A stretch of DNA of 64,000 nucleotides from Bog-473 sp963704355 (GTDB lineage: Bacteria; Actinomycetota; Acidimicrobiia; Acidimicrobiales; RAAP-2): positions 1,736,001 to 1,800,000 of the forward strand of contig OY969891.1 of assembly GCA_963704355.1 (NCBI GenBank), in the 5' to 3' direction. Of this stretch, positions 19,571 through 28,464 are shown piece after piece. Numbering within the stretch: position 1 is the first letter of the stretch; each line of letters starts with the position of its first letter. Under the pieces are notes generated by a model. It was not told the origin of the DNA and did not search any database. It was given only the letters and a program-made list of their open reading frames with translations. The translations under genes and the position numbers were made by a program.

Positions 19571-20067
19571 TAGCTCTCCGTGGCTGCTTGCTGCGCCTCG
19601 GCCGGCTGTCCGGACTCCCGCCCCTCGGGTGAGTTGTCCTTGTCCCGGTCGTAAGTCAGCGACAGCGAATTGACGCAGTAACGCATCCCGGTGTCGGTCG
19701 GCCCGTCTGGGAAGACGTGGCCGAGATGCCCTCCACAACGGGCGCAGACGATCTCGACCCGCCTCATGAAGAGCCTGTTGTCGGAGCGCTCGATGATGGT
19801 CCCCGCTGACTTGGCCCGGTCGAAGCTGGGCCAACCCGACCCGGAGTCGAACTTTGAGTCCGTGTCGAACAGCTCGGCACCGCACCCGGCGCAACGGAAC
19901 ACGCCCTCGCCGTCAACGTGGAGCAGTTCTCCCGACCACGCTGGCTCCGTTCCGGCCTTCCGCAACACCGCATAGCGCTCCGGCGAGAGTTCGTCTCGCC
20001 ACTCCTGATCGGTCCTGGTGACCTCGTAGGTGGGCGCGTCCTTGCTGTCCGTCTTGCTCTTGAACAT
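19570..20067 (-). CDS. msrB: peptide-methionine (R)-S-oxide reductase
   Basis: MsrB repairs methionine-R-sulfoxide in proteins. The 165-residue protein has both zinc-binding CxxC pairs (C59/C62 and C108/C111), the 'GSGWPSF' signature (76-82) and the catalytic cysteine in 'RYCVNSLSL' (C131). The C-terminal 25 residues are polar and not part of the fold. A good ribosome site (AAGGAAGGAT) precedes the ATG. A strong terminator lies about 50 bases past the stop. Confidence 0.96.
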   Translation of the reverse strand: MFKSKTDSKDAPTYEVTRTDQEWRDELSPERYAVLRKAGTEPAWSGELLHVDGEGVFRCAGCGAELFDTDSKFDSGSGWPSFDRAKSAGTIIERSDNRLFMRRVEIVCARCGGHLGHVFPDGPTDTGMRYCVNSLSLTYDRDKDNSPEGRESGQPAEAQQAATES

Positions 20068-20104
20068 GCGATCCTTCCTTCCGCAATGTTCAACAAATCC
20101 CTGG

Positions 20105-21355
20105 TCAGATATATTTCCCAGGCGCCCCGGCGGCCTCGTAGACGGCTTTGAGCAACCCGTGGGCCCGGGAGTCGCCGAGCATCTCCATCGTCATCTTGTT
20201 CATGACGTATCCCACCGCCAGTCCGTTTTCGGGGTCGGCAAAGCCGTACGAGCCGCCCGCACCTCCATGTCCGAATGAGCCCTCCCCTCCGAAGAGGGTT
20301 TCCGGACTGGAGCGCCAGAAGCCGAGGCCGATCTTCTGCTGCAGGGTCATCCCGACCGAGGCGAATACCTGGTCCGCCCCCGAGGTCAGGACGGTCCGGG
20401 CCTTCTCGACCTGGGCGCCGGTCAGGATCGGCTCGGATGGGCCGCCTTCGACGGTTCCGATGAGCCCTGCGTAGAGGCGGGACAGCGATGTCGCGTTGGT
20501 GATCCCGTTGCCCCCGGGCATCTCGGCTCGCTGCCAGGCGGGCTGGTTCATCCAATCCGGGTCCCGAATGGCGCCACCGAGGTTGAGGGCTCGAGCGAGC
20601 AGCGTCGAGGCGAAGCCGGACCCCGCCCCACCATCGCCAGCACCGCCGCCACCGCCAGCACCGCGGGCACCGCCACCGCCGGCGGCAGCGCCGAAGTCCG
20701 CCCCAACAATGGGCGACACCCGCTCCTCGTAGAGGGCCGGCAGCCCGATGAAGAATTCGATCCCAAGTGGCCCGGCGACCGCTTCGGCGAAGAACGTCCC
20801 GAGCGAGCGCCCGGTGATCCGCCGGACGACCTCGCCGACCAGGTAGCCGTAGGAGAGAGCGTGGTACCCGTGGGCGCTTCCCGGCTCCCAAAATGGAGTC
20901 TGCTCCGCCAGTGCATCGGCGACGGCGGTCCAGCCCTGGAGCTCTTCAGGCGTGAGTCGGCGGTCGATGGCCGGCACACCCGCCTGGTGGCACAGCAAGT
21001 GGCGCACCAGCGTCGCCTCCTTGCCGGCCTGTCCGTACTCGGGCCAATACTCCGTGACCGGCGCGTCCATGTCGAGGAGGCCGCGCTGCGCCAGAAGGTT
21101 GGCACAGACAGCGGTCGCGCCCTTGGTCGTCGAGAACACCAGCTGTAGCGCGTCGGGGCCGTAAGGCACCGCACCGCCCGCGTCGAACCATCCACCGCAC
21201 AAGTCGACGACCTTGCGCCCGTGGAGGTGGACACAGAACGCCGCACCCAGCTCACGGCCCTCCACGAAGTTTCGGACGAAGGCGTCCCGGACGTCCTCGA
21301 AGCCCGGCTCGACCAGCCCGGTGATGTCTGCTGCGGTAATCGGTGGCACCGACAT
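20105..21355 (-). CDS. serine hydrolase, class C beta-lactamase/EstB-like
   Basis: This 416-residue protein belongs to the beta-lactamase-related serine hydrolases (esterases and DD-peptidases). The nucleophile motif SxxK is STTK (75-78) and the second catalytic tyrosine is in 'YHALSYGYL' (about 164-172). A late 'HGGAGGSYGFADPENGLAVGY' replaces the KTG box. No signal peptide is visible, so a cytoplasmic esterase is more likely than a true beta-lactamase. Residues about 222-246 are a Gly/Ala run absent from the usual fold and made by repetitive DNA. Confidence 0.85.
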   Translation of the reverse strand: MSVPPITAADITGLVEPGFEDVRDAFVRNFVEGRELGAAFCVHLHGRKVVDLCGGWFDAGGAVPYGPDALQLVFSTTKGATAVCANLLAQRGLLDMDAPVTEYWPEYGQAGKEATLVRHLLCHQAGVPAIDRRLTPEELQGWTAVADALAEQTPFWEPGSAHGYHALSYGYLVGEVVRRITGRSLGTFFAEAVAGPLGIEFFIGLPALYEERVSPIVGADFGAAAGGGGARGAGGGGGAGDGGAGSGFASTLLARALNLGGAIRDPDWMNQPAWQRAEMPGGNGITNATSLSRLYAGLIGTVEGGPSEPILTGAQVEKARTVLTSGADQVFASVGMTLQQKIGLGFWRSSPETLFGGEGSFGHGGAGGSYGFADPENGLAVGYVMNKMTMEMLGDSRAHGLLKAVYEAAGAPGKYI

Positions 21356-21381
21356 CGTCCCAGCCCCTTCCCCGTCTGTCG

Positions 21382-22590
21382 TCAGGCGGCGAGCGCCATA
21401 CCGGCCCTGCCCATCAGAAACAAGAAGTTGTCACAGTAGAACTGGCGCCGGACCTCGTCGCTGCGGTCGCCGAGCGAGGCCTCGAACCGCTCGAGCGGCT
21501 TCCGCCCGCCTTCGACGTGCGGGTAGTCCGACGAGAACAGCGCCAAATCCGCCCCCGCCTGGTCCACGATCCACCCCACGTCCTCGGTCGGATACGGGGT
21601 GAAGCGGACCTGGCGATGCACGTACTCCGACGGCGACAACGACAACGCCTGCAGCCGTTCCTCGTGCCGCCGGAACGCCTCGAAGGCCGACTCCATCTGG
21701 CGCAACCACGAGGGCACCCAGATAGCTCCCTGCTCAATCACACCGATCCGTAACGATGGAAACGCCTCGAGCACCCCGTCGAAGATCATCGTCGCCAGCG
21801 TTTGCGCCGGCGGCACCGGAATCCCCATGTAGTCGACCGAGCGAAAGTTCTCCTCGCCCCCGTGGAAGTCCGGAGGGATCGGCCGTCCGTTGGCGAAGTA
21901 GTGCTTGTCAATCAACGACCCCGTCCCCCCGACATGGAACACCACGGGAATTCCGGCTTCCGCCGCCGCCGCCCACACGCCGTAGAGGTCGGTGTGGCTC
22001 GGTGAGTACCGGGGCGGACACCCCGACGCCACCAGGAGCGCCGCTGCCCCGAGCGCCAACGCGTCGCGGGCCGCCGCCACCGCCATCGATGCGTCGCACA
22101 GTGGCACGTACAACGACGGCAACAACCGTCGGTCGACCGAGCAGAACTCGAGCATTCCTCGGTTGTGCGCCCGGGCCGCCGCGTACGCCAGCTCAACGTC
22201 CCCTCCGTGCTCCAGGTCGTGCAGCCGCCCGTTGTGGAACGTGTTGAAGACGAGCTGGCTCGAGAACCCAAGCAAGTCCAGGGCCCGTGGCCGGTCCTCG
22301 GCGATGAACGATCCGGTCGCCGCGAAGTTCTTCCGGGCCATGATCTCGGCTTCCTCATCGGCTCGATACTCCGCCGACCCGTGCCGCGCCCGCAGCCGCT
22401 CAAAGGCCGTCAACAGATCCTGCTGCTGCTCTGCCGGGTCGCCCGTCTGCCGCAGCTCGTTCCCGCCCGGATAGCTCAGCACCGGCAATCGGTCCCGGAA
22501 CTTTGCCTCGGCGTGGTCGCGCAGCCAGGTGGGCGTCTCCATGATGTGGGCGTCGGCGTCGTGGACGAGCCGGCCCTCGGAGTAGGGCAT
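21382..22590 (-). CDS. amidohydrolase family protein (amidohydrolase 2)
   Basis: This 402-residue TIM-barrel metal hydrolase or decarboxylase has an N-terminal metal site (HDADAHIMETP), a mid-protein histidine (VFHVGGTG) and a late aspartate (SSDYPHVEGG), as in the ACMSD/2,3-DHBA-decarboxylase-like group. The substrate is unknown. ATG 22590 is chosen over an upstream in-frame start because GGGAG lies at the right distance. It diverges from the fadE30-like gene across a region holding a perfect dyad, so it may share regulation with steroid catabolism. Confidence 0.82.
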   Translation of the reverse strand: MPYSEGRLVHDADAHIMETPTWLRDHAEAKFRDRLPVLSYPGGNELRQTGDPAEQQQDLLTAFERLRARHGSAEYRADEEAEIMARKNFAATGSFIAEDRPRALDLLGFSSQLVFNTFHNGRLHDLEHGGDVELAYAAARAHNRGMLEFCSVDRRLLPSLYVPLCDASMAVAAARDALALGAAALLVASGCPPRYSPSHTDLYGVWAAAAEAGIPVVFHVGGTGSLIDKHYFANGRPIPPDFHGGEENFRSVDYMGIPVPPAQTLATMIFDGVLEAFPSLRIGVIEQGAIWVPSWLRQMESAFEAFRRHEERLQALSLSPSEYVHRQVRFTPYPTEDVGWIVDQAGADLALFSSDYPHVEGGRKPLERFEASLGDRSDEVRRQFYCDNFLFLMGRAGMALAA

Positions 22591-22674
22591 GTCACGCTCC
22601 CTTTCGCACCTAGGCACCCCCTGCCGCCACGAGTATTCCAGGGTGTGACCCCGGCCTGAACGGCGACGCCCCGA

Positions 22675-22693
22675 ATCTGACGCCCCGTCAGAT
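22675..22693. promoter_or_regulatory. perfect 19-bp dyad, probable operator of the steroid-catabolic group
   Basis: ATCTGACGCCCCGTCAGAT has perfect 8-bp arms around CCC. It lies 33 bp before the fadE30-like start, just upstream of a TACGCT -10 hexamer and over its expected -35 position, so a bound protein would repress. Size and symmetry fit a TetR-type regulator. It does not match the KstR2 box that I know for mycobacteria. No regulator gene is adjacent. Confidence 0.65.
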
Positions 22694-22711
22694 CGGTCAC
22701 GGTGGCTTGGC

Positions 22712-22717
22712 TACGCT
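22712..22717 (+). promoter_or_regulatory. -10 element for the fadE30-like gene
   Basis: TACGCT lies 9 bp before ATG 22727 with no ribosome site between, as expected for leaderless transcription. The dyad at 22675-22693 covers its -35 region. Confidence 0.5.
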
Positions 22718-22726
22718 CCCGGGGCG

Positions 22727-23932
22727 ATGGATCTGCGTGACCGCCCTCAGGACATGGCGTTCCGCTACGAGGTCCGTCAGTTCCTCGAGGAGCACGTGGT
22801 GGGGGAGTTCGCCCAATTGGGGGGCCGCGGCGGCTCGGGCGACGAGACCTATGGCTTCGAGGTGCGGCTGCGCTGGGAGAAGGTGCTGGCCCAGGCCGGC
22901 TGGACGTGCCTGGGCTGGCCGGTCGAGTACGGCGGGCGTGGCGCCACCATGGCGGAACAGGTCATATTCAATGAGGAGTACGCCCGGGCCAAGGCGCCCG
23001 GACGGGTGTCCGTCCTCGGCGAGGGCCTGCTCGGTCCGACCCTCATCCACTACGGGACGCCAGAGCAGAAGGCGCGCTTCCTTCCTCCCATCCGAGACGG
23101 CGCCGAGCTGTGGTGCCAGGGCTACTCGGAGCCCGACGCCGGCAGCGACTTGGCCAACGTGAAGACCAAAGCAGTCCTCGATGGCGACGAGTGGGTGGTC
23201 ACCGGCCAGAAGGTCTGGACCTCCCTCGCGCACCAGGCGGATTGGTGTTTCGTCGTGTGCCGCACCGATCCGTCTTCGGCCCGGCACAAGGGCCTGTCCT
23301 ATCTCTTAGTGCCCATGGACCAGAAGGGCGTCGAGATCCGGCCGATCACCCAGCTCACCCGGACGAGCGAGTTCAACGAGGTCTTCTTCGACGGCGCGCG
23401 CACTCACGCCGACAACGTGGTGGGCGCCGTCGGCGACGGCTGGCGCGTCGCCCTCGCCACCCTCGCGTTCGAGCGCGGTGTGGCTCTGCTCGGCCACCAG
23501 TTGAGCTTCCGGCGCGAGCTCGATCACATCCTTTCTCTGGCCCAACAGAACGGTCGGGCCCACGATCCGGTCATGCGGCAGAGATTGGCGCAGGCGCACA
23601 TCGAGCTGACGATCATGCGTTACAACACTCTGCGCTCCCTCTCCGGGGTCGACGGGCCGGTGGCCCCGCCCGAGGCCTCGATCTCCAAGCTCTACTGGGG
23701 GTCGTGGCACCGGCAGCTCGGTGAGCTCGCGATGGACGTCCTCGGCGTTCGGTCGACCGTGCTCGACGGGGAACCCCTGCCCGAGAACGCCGGCTACGCG
23801 CTCGACGAACTGCAGCGCTCCTTTCTCTTCGCCCGTTCGGAGACGATCTACGGCGGCTCGAACGAGATCCAGCGCAACATCATCGGCGAGCGGGTGCTCG
23901 GCCTCCCGCCCGAACCAAAAGGGGTGGCGTGA
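22727..23932 (+). CDS. acyl-CoA dehydrogenase, FadE30-like
   Basis: This 401-residue flavoenzyme matches the acyl-CoA dehydrogenase fold: 'WCQGYSEPDAGSDLA' (FAD-binding middle), 'GQKVWTSLAH' and the C-terminal 'ARSETIYGGSNEIQRNIIGERVLGLP'. From memory of the mycobacterial protein, its wording closely follows FadE30 of the cholesterol CD-ring (HIP) pathway, and the next two genes match the same pathway. It would oxidise an indane-propionyl-CoA intermediate. The stop overlaps the next start (GTGA). Confidence 0.85.
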   Translation: MDLRDRPQDMAFRYEVRQFLEEHVVGEFAQLGGRGGSGDETYGFEVRLRWEKVLAQAGWTCLGWPVEYGGRGATMAEQVIFNEEYARAKAPGRVSVLGEGLLGPTLIHYGTPEQKARFLPPIRDGAELWCQGYSEPDAGSDLANVKTKAVLDGDEWVVTGQKVWTSLAHQADWCFVVCRTDPSSARHKGLSYLLVPMDQKGVEIRPITQLTRTSEFNEVFFDGARTHADNVVGAVGDGWRVALATLAFERGVALLGHQLSFRRELDHILSLAQQNGRAHDPVMRQRLAQAHIELTIMRYNTLRSLSGVDGPVAPPEASISKLYWGSWHRQLGELAMDVLGVRSTVLDGEPLPENAGYALDELQRSFLFARSETIYGGSNEIQRNIIGERVLGLPPEPKGVA

Positions 23933-24768
23933 GCGACAGCGCCCGGACCAACACGAGCCTCGATGCATCCTTCGATCCGCCGCCCCCGCCTCCCCCGCCG
24001 GTCGGACACGGGCTGTTGGAGGGAAAGGTCGTGCTCGTCACGGCCGCCGCGGGGACCGGCATCGGCTCGGCGACCGCGCGCCGGTGTCTGGAGGAGGGTG
24101 CAGCGGTCGTCGTGTCGGACGCGCACGAGCGGCGCCTGGCCGAGACGGCGGAGCAGTTGGCCGGCGACGCAGGGAGCGGTGCCAGCGAGCGGGTGTACGC
24201 GCTTGTCTGCGACGTCCGCGACGAAGCCCAGGTGGGCGCGCTCTACGACGGCGCCGCCACACGGTTCGGCCGCATCGACGTGGCGGTCCACAACGCCGGG
24301 CTGGGAGGCACGGTCCCGATCGTCGAGATGACCGACGAACAGTGGTCGACCGTCCTCGATATCACGCTGACGGGCACGTTCCGCTGCACGCGGGCCGCCT
24401 TGCGCCACATGCTCCCCGCCCGCCGCGGCGTCATCGTCAACAACGCCTCCGTGCTCGGCTGGAGAGCGCAGCCGGGACAGGCCCACTACGCAGCGGCCAA
24501 GGCGGGGGTGATGGCGCTGACCCGCAGCGCGGCCGCCGAGGGCGCACCGGCCGGCGTCCGCGTCAACGCGGTGTCGCCGAGTCTCGCGGAGCACCCCTTC
24601 TTGAACCGCGCCATTCCCGACGAGGACCTCGCCGTCCTGCGTCGGCGGGAGCTGTTTGGTCGAGGGGCCGAGACATGGGAGGTGGCGAACGTCATCGTCT
24701 TTTTGGCCAGTGACTATTCGTCCTACCTGTCGGGAGAGGTCATTTCAGTGAGCAGCCAGCATCCATGA
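23929..24768 (+). CDS. short-chain dehydrogenase/reductase, IpdF-like
   Basis: This 279-residue SDR has the nucleotide motif 'TAAAGTGIGSATA' (38-50), 'NNAS' with S174, and the catalytic YxxxK (Y187, K191). The C-terminal 'FLASDYSSYLSGEVISVSSQHP' resembles IpdF, the reductase acting on the 5-hydroxy group of the CD-ring intermediate. Between FadE30-like and FadD3-like genes this assignment is likely. The N-terminus carries eight consecutive prolines (17-24), an expansion not needed for the fold. It overlaps both neighbours by four bases. Confidence 0.83.
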   Translation: MSDSARTNTSLDASFDPPPPPPPPVGHGLLEGKVVLVTAAAGTGIGSATARRCLEEGAAVVVSDAHERRLAETAEQLAGDAGSGASERVYALVCDVRDEAQVGALYDGAATRFGRIDVAVHNAGLGGTVPIVEMTDEQWSTVLDITLTGTFRCTRAALRHMLPARRGVIVNNASVLGWRAQPGQAHYAAAKAGVMALTRSAAAEGAPAGVRVNAVSPSLAEHPFLNRAIPDEDLAVLRRRELFGRGAETWEVANVIVFLASDYSSYLSGEVISVSSQHP

Positions 24769-26486
24769 GCGAGGCCGTGGGCGAAGGAATCGGAGGCGCG
24801 CCGGCCGACCAGGAGGACCCGCGGGCCGACCTGATCTGGGGCACCGTGCCGCGCCTCGTGGACGATGCCGCCGTTCGCCACGCCCACACCGAGGCCCTCG
24901 TCGACGGGAACGTGCGGCTCACCTACGCGGAATTGGGCCCCGAGGTGGACCGCTACGCCCGAGCGTTCGTGGCTGCCAACGTGACGTCCGGCGACCGCGT
25001 CGGGATCTGGGCGCCGAATTGCGCCGAGTGGATGCTCGCCGCGCTTGGTGTCTTGCGGGTGGGCGGGGTCGTCGTCCCGCTCAACACCCGGTTCAAAGGG
25101 GGCGAGGCGGCCTACATCCTGCGCAACTCGGGCGCGACGACGCTCGTTACCGTGCGCGGGTTCCTCGGCTTCGACTACCCGGCGATGCTCGCCGGTGAGG
25201 ACGTCGGGGCGCTGAGGCGGATCGTCCTCCTGCGCGACGAGGCCGGCGCTGGCTCCGCTGATGTAGAAGCCGATCCCAGCGCCAGCGCCGTCCCTATCTC
25301 TGGCCTCGAGGACTTCCTCCGTCAGGGCGATGCCGTCGACCCCTCCGTCACGGCGACGAGAGCAGAGGCCGTCCAACCCGACGACGTGTCCGATCTCGTC
25401 TTCACGTCAGGCACCACCGGTCATCCCAAGGGTGCCGCGACGACCCATGCGCAGTCGTTGCGAACCTTCGGCACCTGGTCCTCGATCGTCGGGCTGCGCG
25501 CCGGCGACCGCTACTTGGTGGTGAACCCCTTCTTCCACACGTTCGGCTACAAGGCGGGCATCTTGGCCTGCCTCATGGCGGGCGCCACGGTTGTGCCCGA
25601 GCCGGTCTTCGACGCGACGGCGGTGATGCGTCGTATCCCCGCCGAGCGCATCACCGTGCTGCCCGGTCCCCCGACCCTCTACCAGACGCTGCTCGCCGAT
25701 CCCGACCGCGCGAAGCACGACCTCTCCTCGCTCCGCCTCGGTGTCACGGGTGCGGCCGTCGTACCGGTCGAGCTCGTTCACGCGATGAGCGACCAGCTCG
25801 GGTTCTCGACCGTCCTCACCGCCTACGGCCTGACCGAGTCCTGCGGGACGGTGACGATGTGCCGGCGCTTCGACCCGCCCGAGGTCGTCGCCGGGACCTC
25901 GGGTCGAGCCATCCCGGGGCTCGAGGTCCGTGCCGTCGCGGACGGCCGCGAGGTGCCGCCGGGCGAACCGGGGGAGATCGTCGTCCGCGGCTACACCCTC
26001 ATGCCGGGTTATTGGGGCAACGATCAGGCGACGGCCGAGGCGATCGACGCCGAGGGTTGGCTCCACACCGGGGACATCGGTGTGATGGACCCCCAGGGCA
26101 ACGTCCGGATCACCGACCGGGTCAAGGACATGTACGTGATGGGTGGTTTCAACGCCTACCCGGCCGAGATCGAGGCCATCCTCCGCGGCCACGAGGCAGT
26201 GGCCCAGGTGGCCGTGGTGGGCGTCCCCGACGCGCGGATGGGCGAGGTCGGCCTGGCCTACGTGGTGCCGCATACTGAGATGGCCGAGGGAGCGGACGCC
26301 GAGGAGCTGGGCCGCGACATCCTCGGCTGGTCCCGGGACGCCATGGCCAACTACAAAGTGCCCCGCGGCATCGTGCTGGTGGATGCTCTACCGGTGAACG
26401 CCAGCGGGAAGGTTTTGAAGCGAGAGCTGCGCGATCGTCACGCATCCGGTGCGGACCGCGTGGTGACCATTGAGAGGAGCAAGTAA
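24765..26486 (+). CDS. acyl-CoA synthetase, FadD3-like (HIP-CoA ligase)
   Basis: This 573-residue ANL-superfamily enzyme has the AMP-binding motif 'FTSGTTGHPKG' (213-223), 'VLTAYGLTES', and the C-terminal 'GWLHTGDIGVMD' and 'NASGKVLKRELR' with the catalytic lysine. 'NPFFHTFGYKAGILACLMAGA' and 'ITVLPGPPTLYQTLL' are close to my recollection of FadD3, which activates the HIP acid left after side-chain and AB-ring loss of sterols. Context with FadE30-like and IpdF-like genes supports this. ATGA overlap with the upstream gene. Confidence 0.85.
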   Translation: MSEAVGEGIGGAPADQEDPRADLIWGTVPRLVDDAAVRHAHTEALVDGNVRLTYAELGPEVDRYARAFVAANVTSGDRVGIWAPNCAEWMLAALGVLRVGGVVVPLNTRFKGGEAAYILRNSGATTLVTVRGFLGFDYPAMLAGEDVGALRRIVLLRDEAGAGSADVEADPSASAVPISGLEDFLRQGDAVDPSVTATRAEAVQPDDVSDLVFTSGTTGHPKGAATTHAQSLRTFGTWSSIVGLRAGDRYLVVNPFFHTFGYKAGILACLMAGATVVPEPVFDATAVMRRIPAERITVLPGPPTLYQTLLADPDRAKHDLSSLRLGVTGAAVVPVELVHAMSDQLGFSTVLTAYGLTESCGTVTMCRRFDPPEVVAGTSGRAIPGLEVRAVADGREVPPGEPGEIVVRGYTLMPGYWGNDQATAEAIDAEGWLHTGDIGVMDPQGNVRITDRVKDMYVMGGFNAYPAEIEAILRGHEAVAQVAVVGVPDARMGEVGLAYVVPHTEMAEGADAEELGRDILGWSRDAMANYKVPRGIVLVDALPVNASGKVLKRELRDRHASGADRVVTIERSK

Positions 26487-27596
26487 GTGCGAGGCATCGT
26501 CTACACGGGCGAAGGGGTGGAGGTCACCGACGACCTCGAGGTGAGGGGGCCGGGTCCGAACGAGGTCCAGGTCCGTATGGAGGCGGCGGGCGTCTGCCAC
26601 TCCGATCTCTCGGTGATCGACGGCACCATCCCGTTCCCCGCCCCCGCCGTGCTCGGCCACGAAGGGGCCGGCGTGGTCGAAGCTGTCGGGGACGCCGTCC
26701 GGTCGGTGTCGCCGGGCGACCACGTCGTGATCGCGACCCTGGCGAGCTGCGGGGCCTGTCGAGCCTGCAGCGCCGGACACCCGACGTGGTGCAAGAGCAC
26801 GCTCGGGAACATCTCGACGCCGTTCACCTTCAAGGGTGAGCCGGCGTCCAACTTCGCGGCCGCGTCGGTCTTCTCCGAGATGACCGTCGTCAGCGAGGTC
26901 CAGGCGGTACGCATCCCGAAGGACGTCCCGCTGTCGTCGGCCTGCCTCATCGGCTGCGGCGTCCTCACCGGCGTCGGCGCCGTGCTGAACCGCGCCAAGG
27001 TGCGCCCGGGCGAGACCGCGGCGGTCTTCGGCGTGGGCGGAGTCGGTCTCAACGTCATCCAGGGGCTCCGGATCGCCGGGGCGACGCGGATCGTGGCGGT
27101 CGACACGGTGGCGGCGAAGGAGGAGCTCGGCCGCCAGTTCGGCGCGACGCACTTCGTCGACGCCGGCGCTGGCGACGCCGCCAAGGCGGTGCGCGAGCTC
27201 GTGCCGGCGGACCGCGAGTCCGCCGCAGGAGCCCTGTTCCCCTTGGGCGGCGTGACGTGGGCCTTCGACTGCGTGGGTCACCCCGCCGTCCTGCGCAGTG
27301 CGCTCGACTGCCTCGACTGGGCGGGCACGGCAGTGGCCATCGGCATCCCGCCTCGGGGGACCGAGGTCGCGGTCGACGTCAACGCGCTGGCCTACGTGGA
27401 CCGCGGCCTGTTGGGATGCCGGTACGGCTCGGCCCGTCCGCACCACGACATCCCGCTCATGGTCGACTTCTACAAGTCGGGCCAGCTGATGCTCGACGAG
27501 CTGGTCTCGCTGACCCGTCCCCTCGAGCGCTTCAGCGAGGTCGTCGACGAGATGCACGCCGGCCGCGTGGCGCGTGGCGTGCTCACGTTCGACTAG
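26487..27596 (+). CDS. zinc-dependent alcohol dehydrogenase
   Basis: This 369-residue medium-chain dehydrogenase has the catalytic zinc ligands (C37, H58/E59), the four structural-zinc cysteines (C88, C91, C94, C102) and the NAD-binding 'GVGGVGLNVIQG' (about 183-194). It begins right after the fadD3-like stop, so it is in the same operon. It could oxidise a hydroxyl on a steroid intermediate or act on an unrelated alcohol. I cannot tell the substrate. Confidence 0.85.
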   Translation: MRGIVYTGEGVEVTDDLEVRGPGPNEVQVRMEAAGVCHSDLSVIDGTIPFPAPAVLGHEGAGVVEAVGDAVRSVSPGDHVVIATLASCGACRACSAGHPTWCKSTLGNISTPFTFKGEPASNFAAASVFSEMTVVSEVQAVRIPKDVPLSSACLIGCGVLTGVGAVLNRAKVRPGETAAVFGVGGVGLNVIQGLRIAGATRIVAVDTVAAKEELGRQFGATHFVDAGAGDAAKAVRELVPADRESAAGALFPLGGVTWAFDCVGHPAVLRSALDCLDWAGTAVAIGIPPRGTEVAVDVNALAYVDRGLLGCRYGSARPHHDIPLMVDFYKSGQLMLDELVSLTRPLERFSEVVDEMHAGRVARGVLTFD

Positions 27597-27638
27597 ACAG
27601 TCGGCCATGCGATCGTCCCAGCTGGCTGAGGCGAGACG

Positions 27639-28382
27639 GTGAAGGGGGTCATCCTGGCGGGCGGAACCGGCTCGCGCCTGTACCCGTTGACCCGGATCAC
27701 CAACAAGCACTTGTTGCCGATCTACGACCGTCCGATGATCGCCTGGGCGATCGAGGCGGTGGTGTCGAGCGGCATCGACGAGATCATGCTCGTCACCGGG
27801 GGCACCCACGCGGGTGAGTTCTTGCGCCTGCTCGGCAACGGCCACGAGTACGGCATCGACCAGCTGTCCTACGCCTACCAGGAGAACGCCGGCGGCATCG
27901 CCGAGGCGCTGGGGCTCGCCGCCCATTTCGCCGAAGACGGCCCCATCCTGGTCATGCTGGCCGACAACATCGTCGAGCGCTCCATCCGCCCGATGGTCGA
28001 TGCGTTCCGGGCCGACCCGGTCGGCGCCCGGATCCTTCTCTCCCACGTCGACGAACCCCAGCACCTGCGCCACCTCGGTGTACCGGTCTTCGGGGATGAC
28101 GGCCGGGTGGCCCACATCGAGGAGAAGCCCGAGAGCCCGGCGTCGGAGTACTGCGTCACCGGCATCTACTGCTACGAGGCCGGCGTGTTCGACATCATCG
28201 GCGACCTGGTGCCATCGGGCCGCGGTGAGCTCGAGATCACCGACGTGAACAACCATTATGTCGGCAAGGGACAGATGGCCCACGACATCCAAGAGGGATT
28301 CTGGGGCGATGCCGGTGAGTCGATCGACGCGTACTACACGGTCAACGATTTCGTCCGAGAGAGCGGCGCCAATCTGCAGTAA
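27639..28382 (+). CDS. sugar-1-phosphate nucleotidyltransferase (RmlA-like)
   Basis: This 247-residue protein has the nucleotidyltransferase signature 'AGGTGSRLYPLT' (7-18) with the lysine motif 'NKHLLPIYDRPMI' (22-34), and metal and sugar-site regions as in glucose-1-phosphate thymidylyltransferases. It is shorter than classical RmlA (about 290), lacking the C-terminal helical extension. It would make an NDP-sugar for envelope glycans. It lies 42 bp after the alcohol dehydrogenase and may or may not be in that operon. Confidence 0.85.
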   Translation: MKGVILAGGTGSRLYPLTRITNKHLLPIYDRPMIAWAIEAVVSSGIDEIMLVTGGTHAGEFLRLLGNGHEYGIDQLSYAYQENAGGIAEALGLAAHFAEDGPILVMLADNIVERSIRPMVDAFRADPVGARILLSHVDEPQHLRHLGVPVFGDDGRVAHIEEKPESPASEYCVTGIYCYEAGVFDIIGDLVPSGRGELEITDVNNHYVGKGQMAHDIQEGFWGDAGESIDAYYTVNDFVRESGANLQ

Positions 28383-28451
28383 CACACCCGGCGGCAACGA
28401 GACGGCCCGCGTAAGGCCCGCCCCTGATCCGTCCAACCGGAACGACGGGCC

Positions 28452-28457
28452 TAGCCT
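28452..28457 (+). promoter_or_regulatory. -10 element for the ABC exporter genes
   Basis: TAGCCT lies 7 bp before ATG 28465 and supports that start over the nearby ATG 28474. Confidence 0.45.
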
Positions 28458-28464
28458 GACCTCC

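Noticed and set aside
22591..22726. A mycobacterial KstR2 box upstream of the fadE30-like gene
   Set aside because: No CAAG-n-CTTG type palindrome is present; the dyad found has a different sequence.
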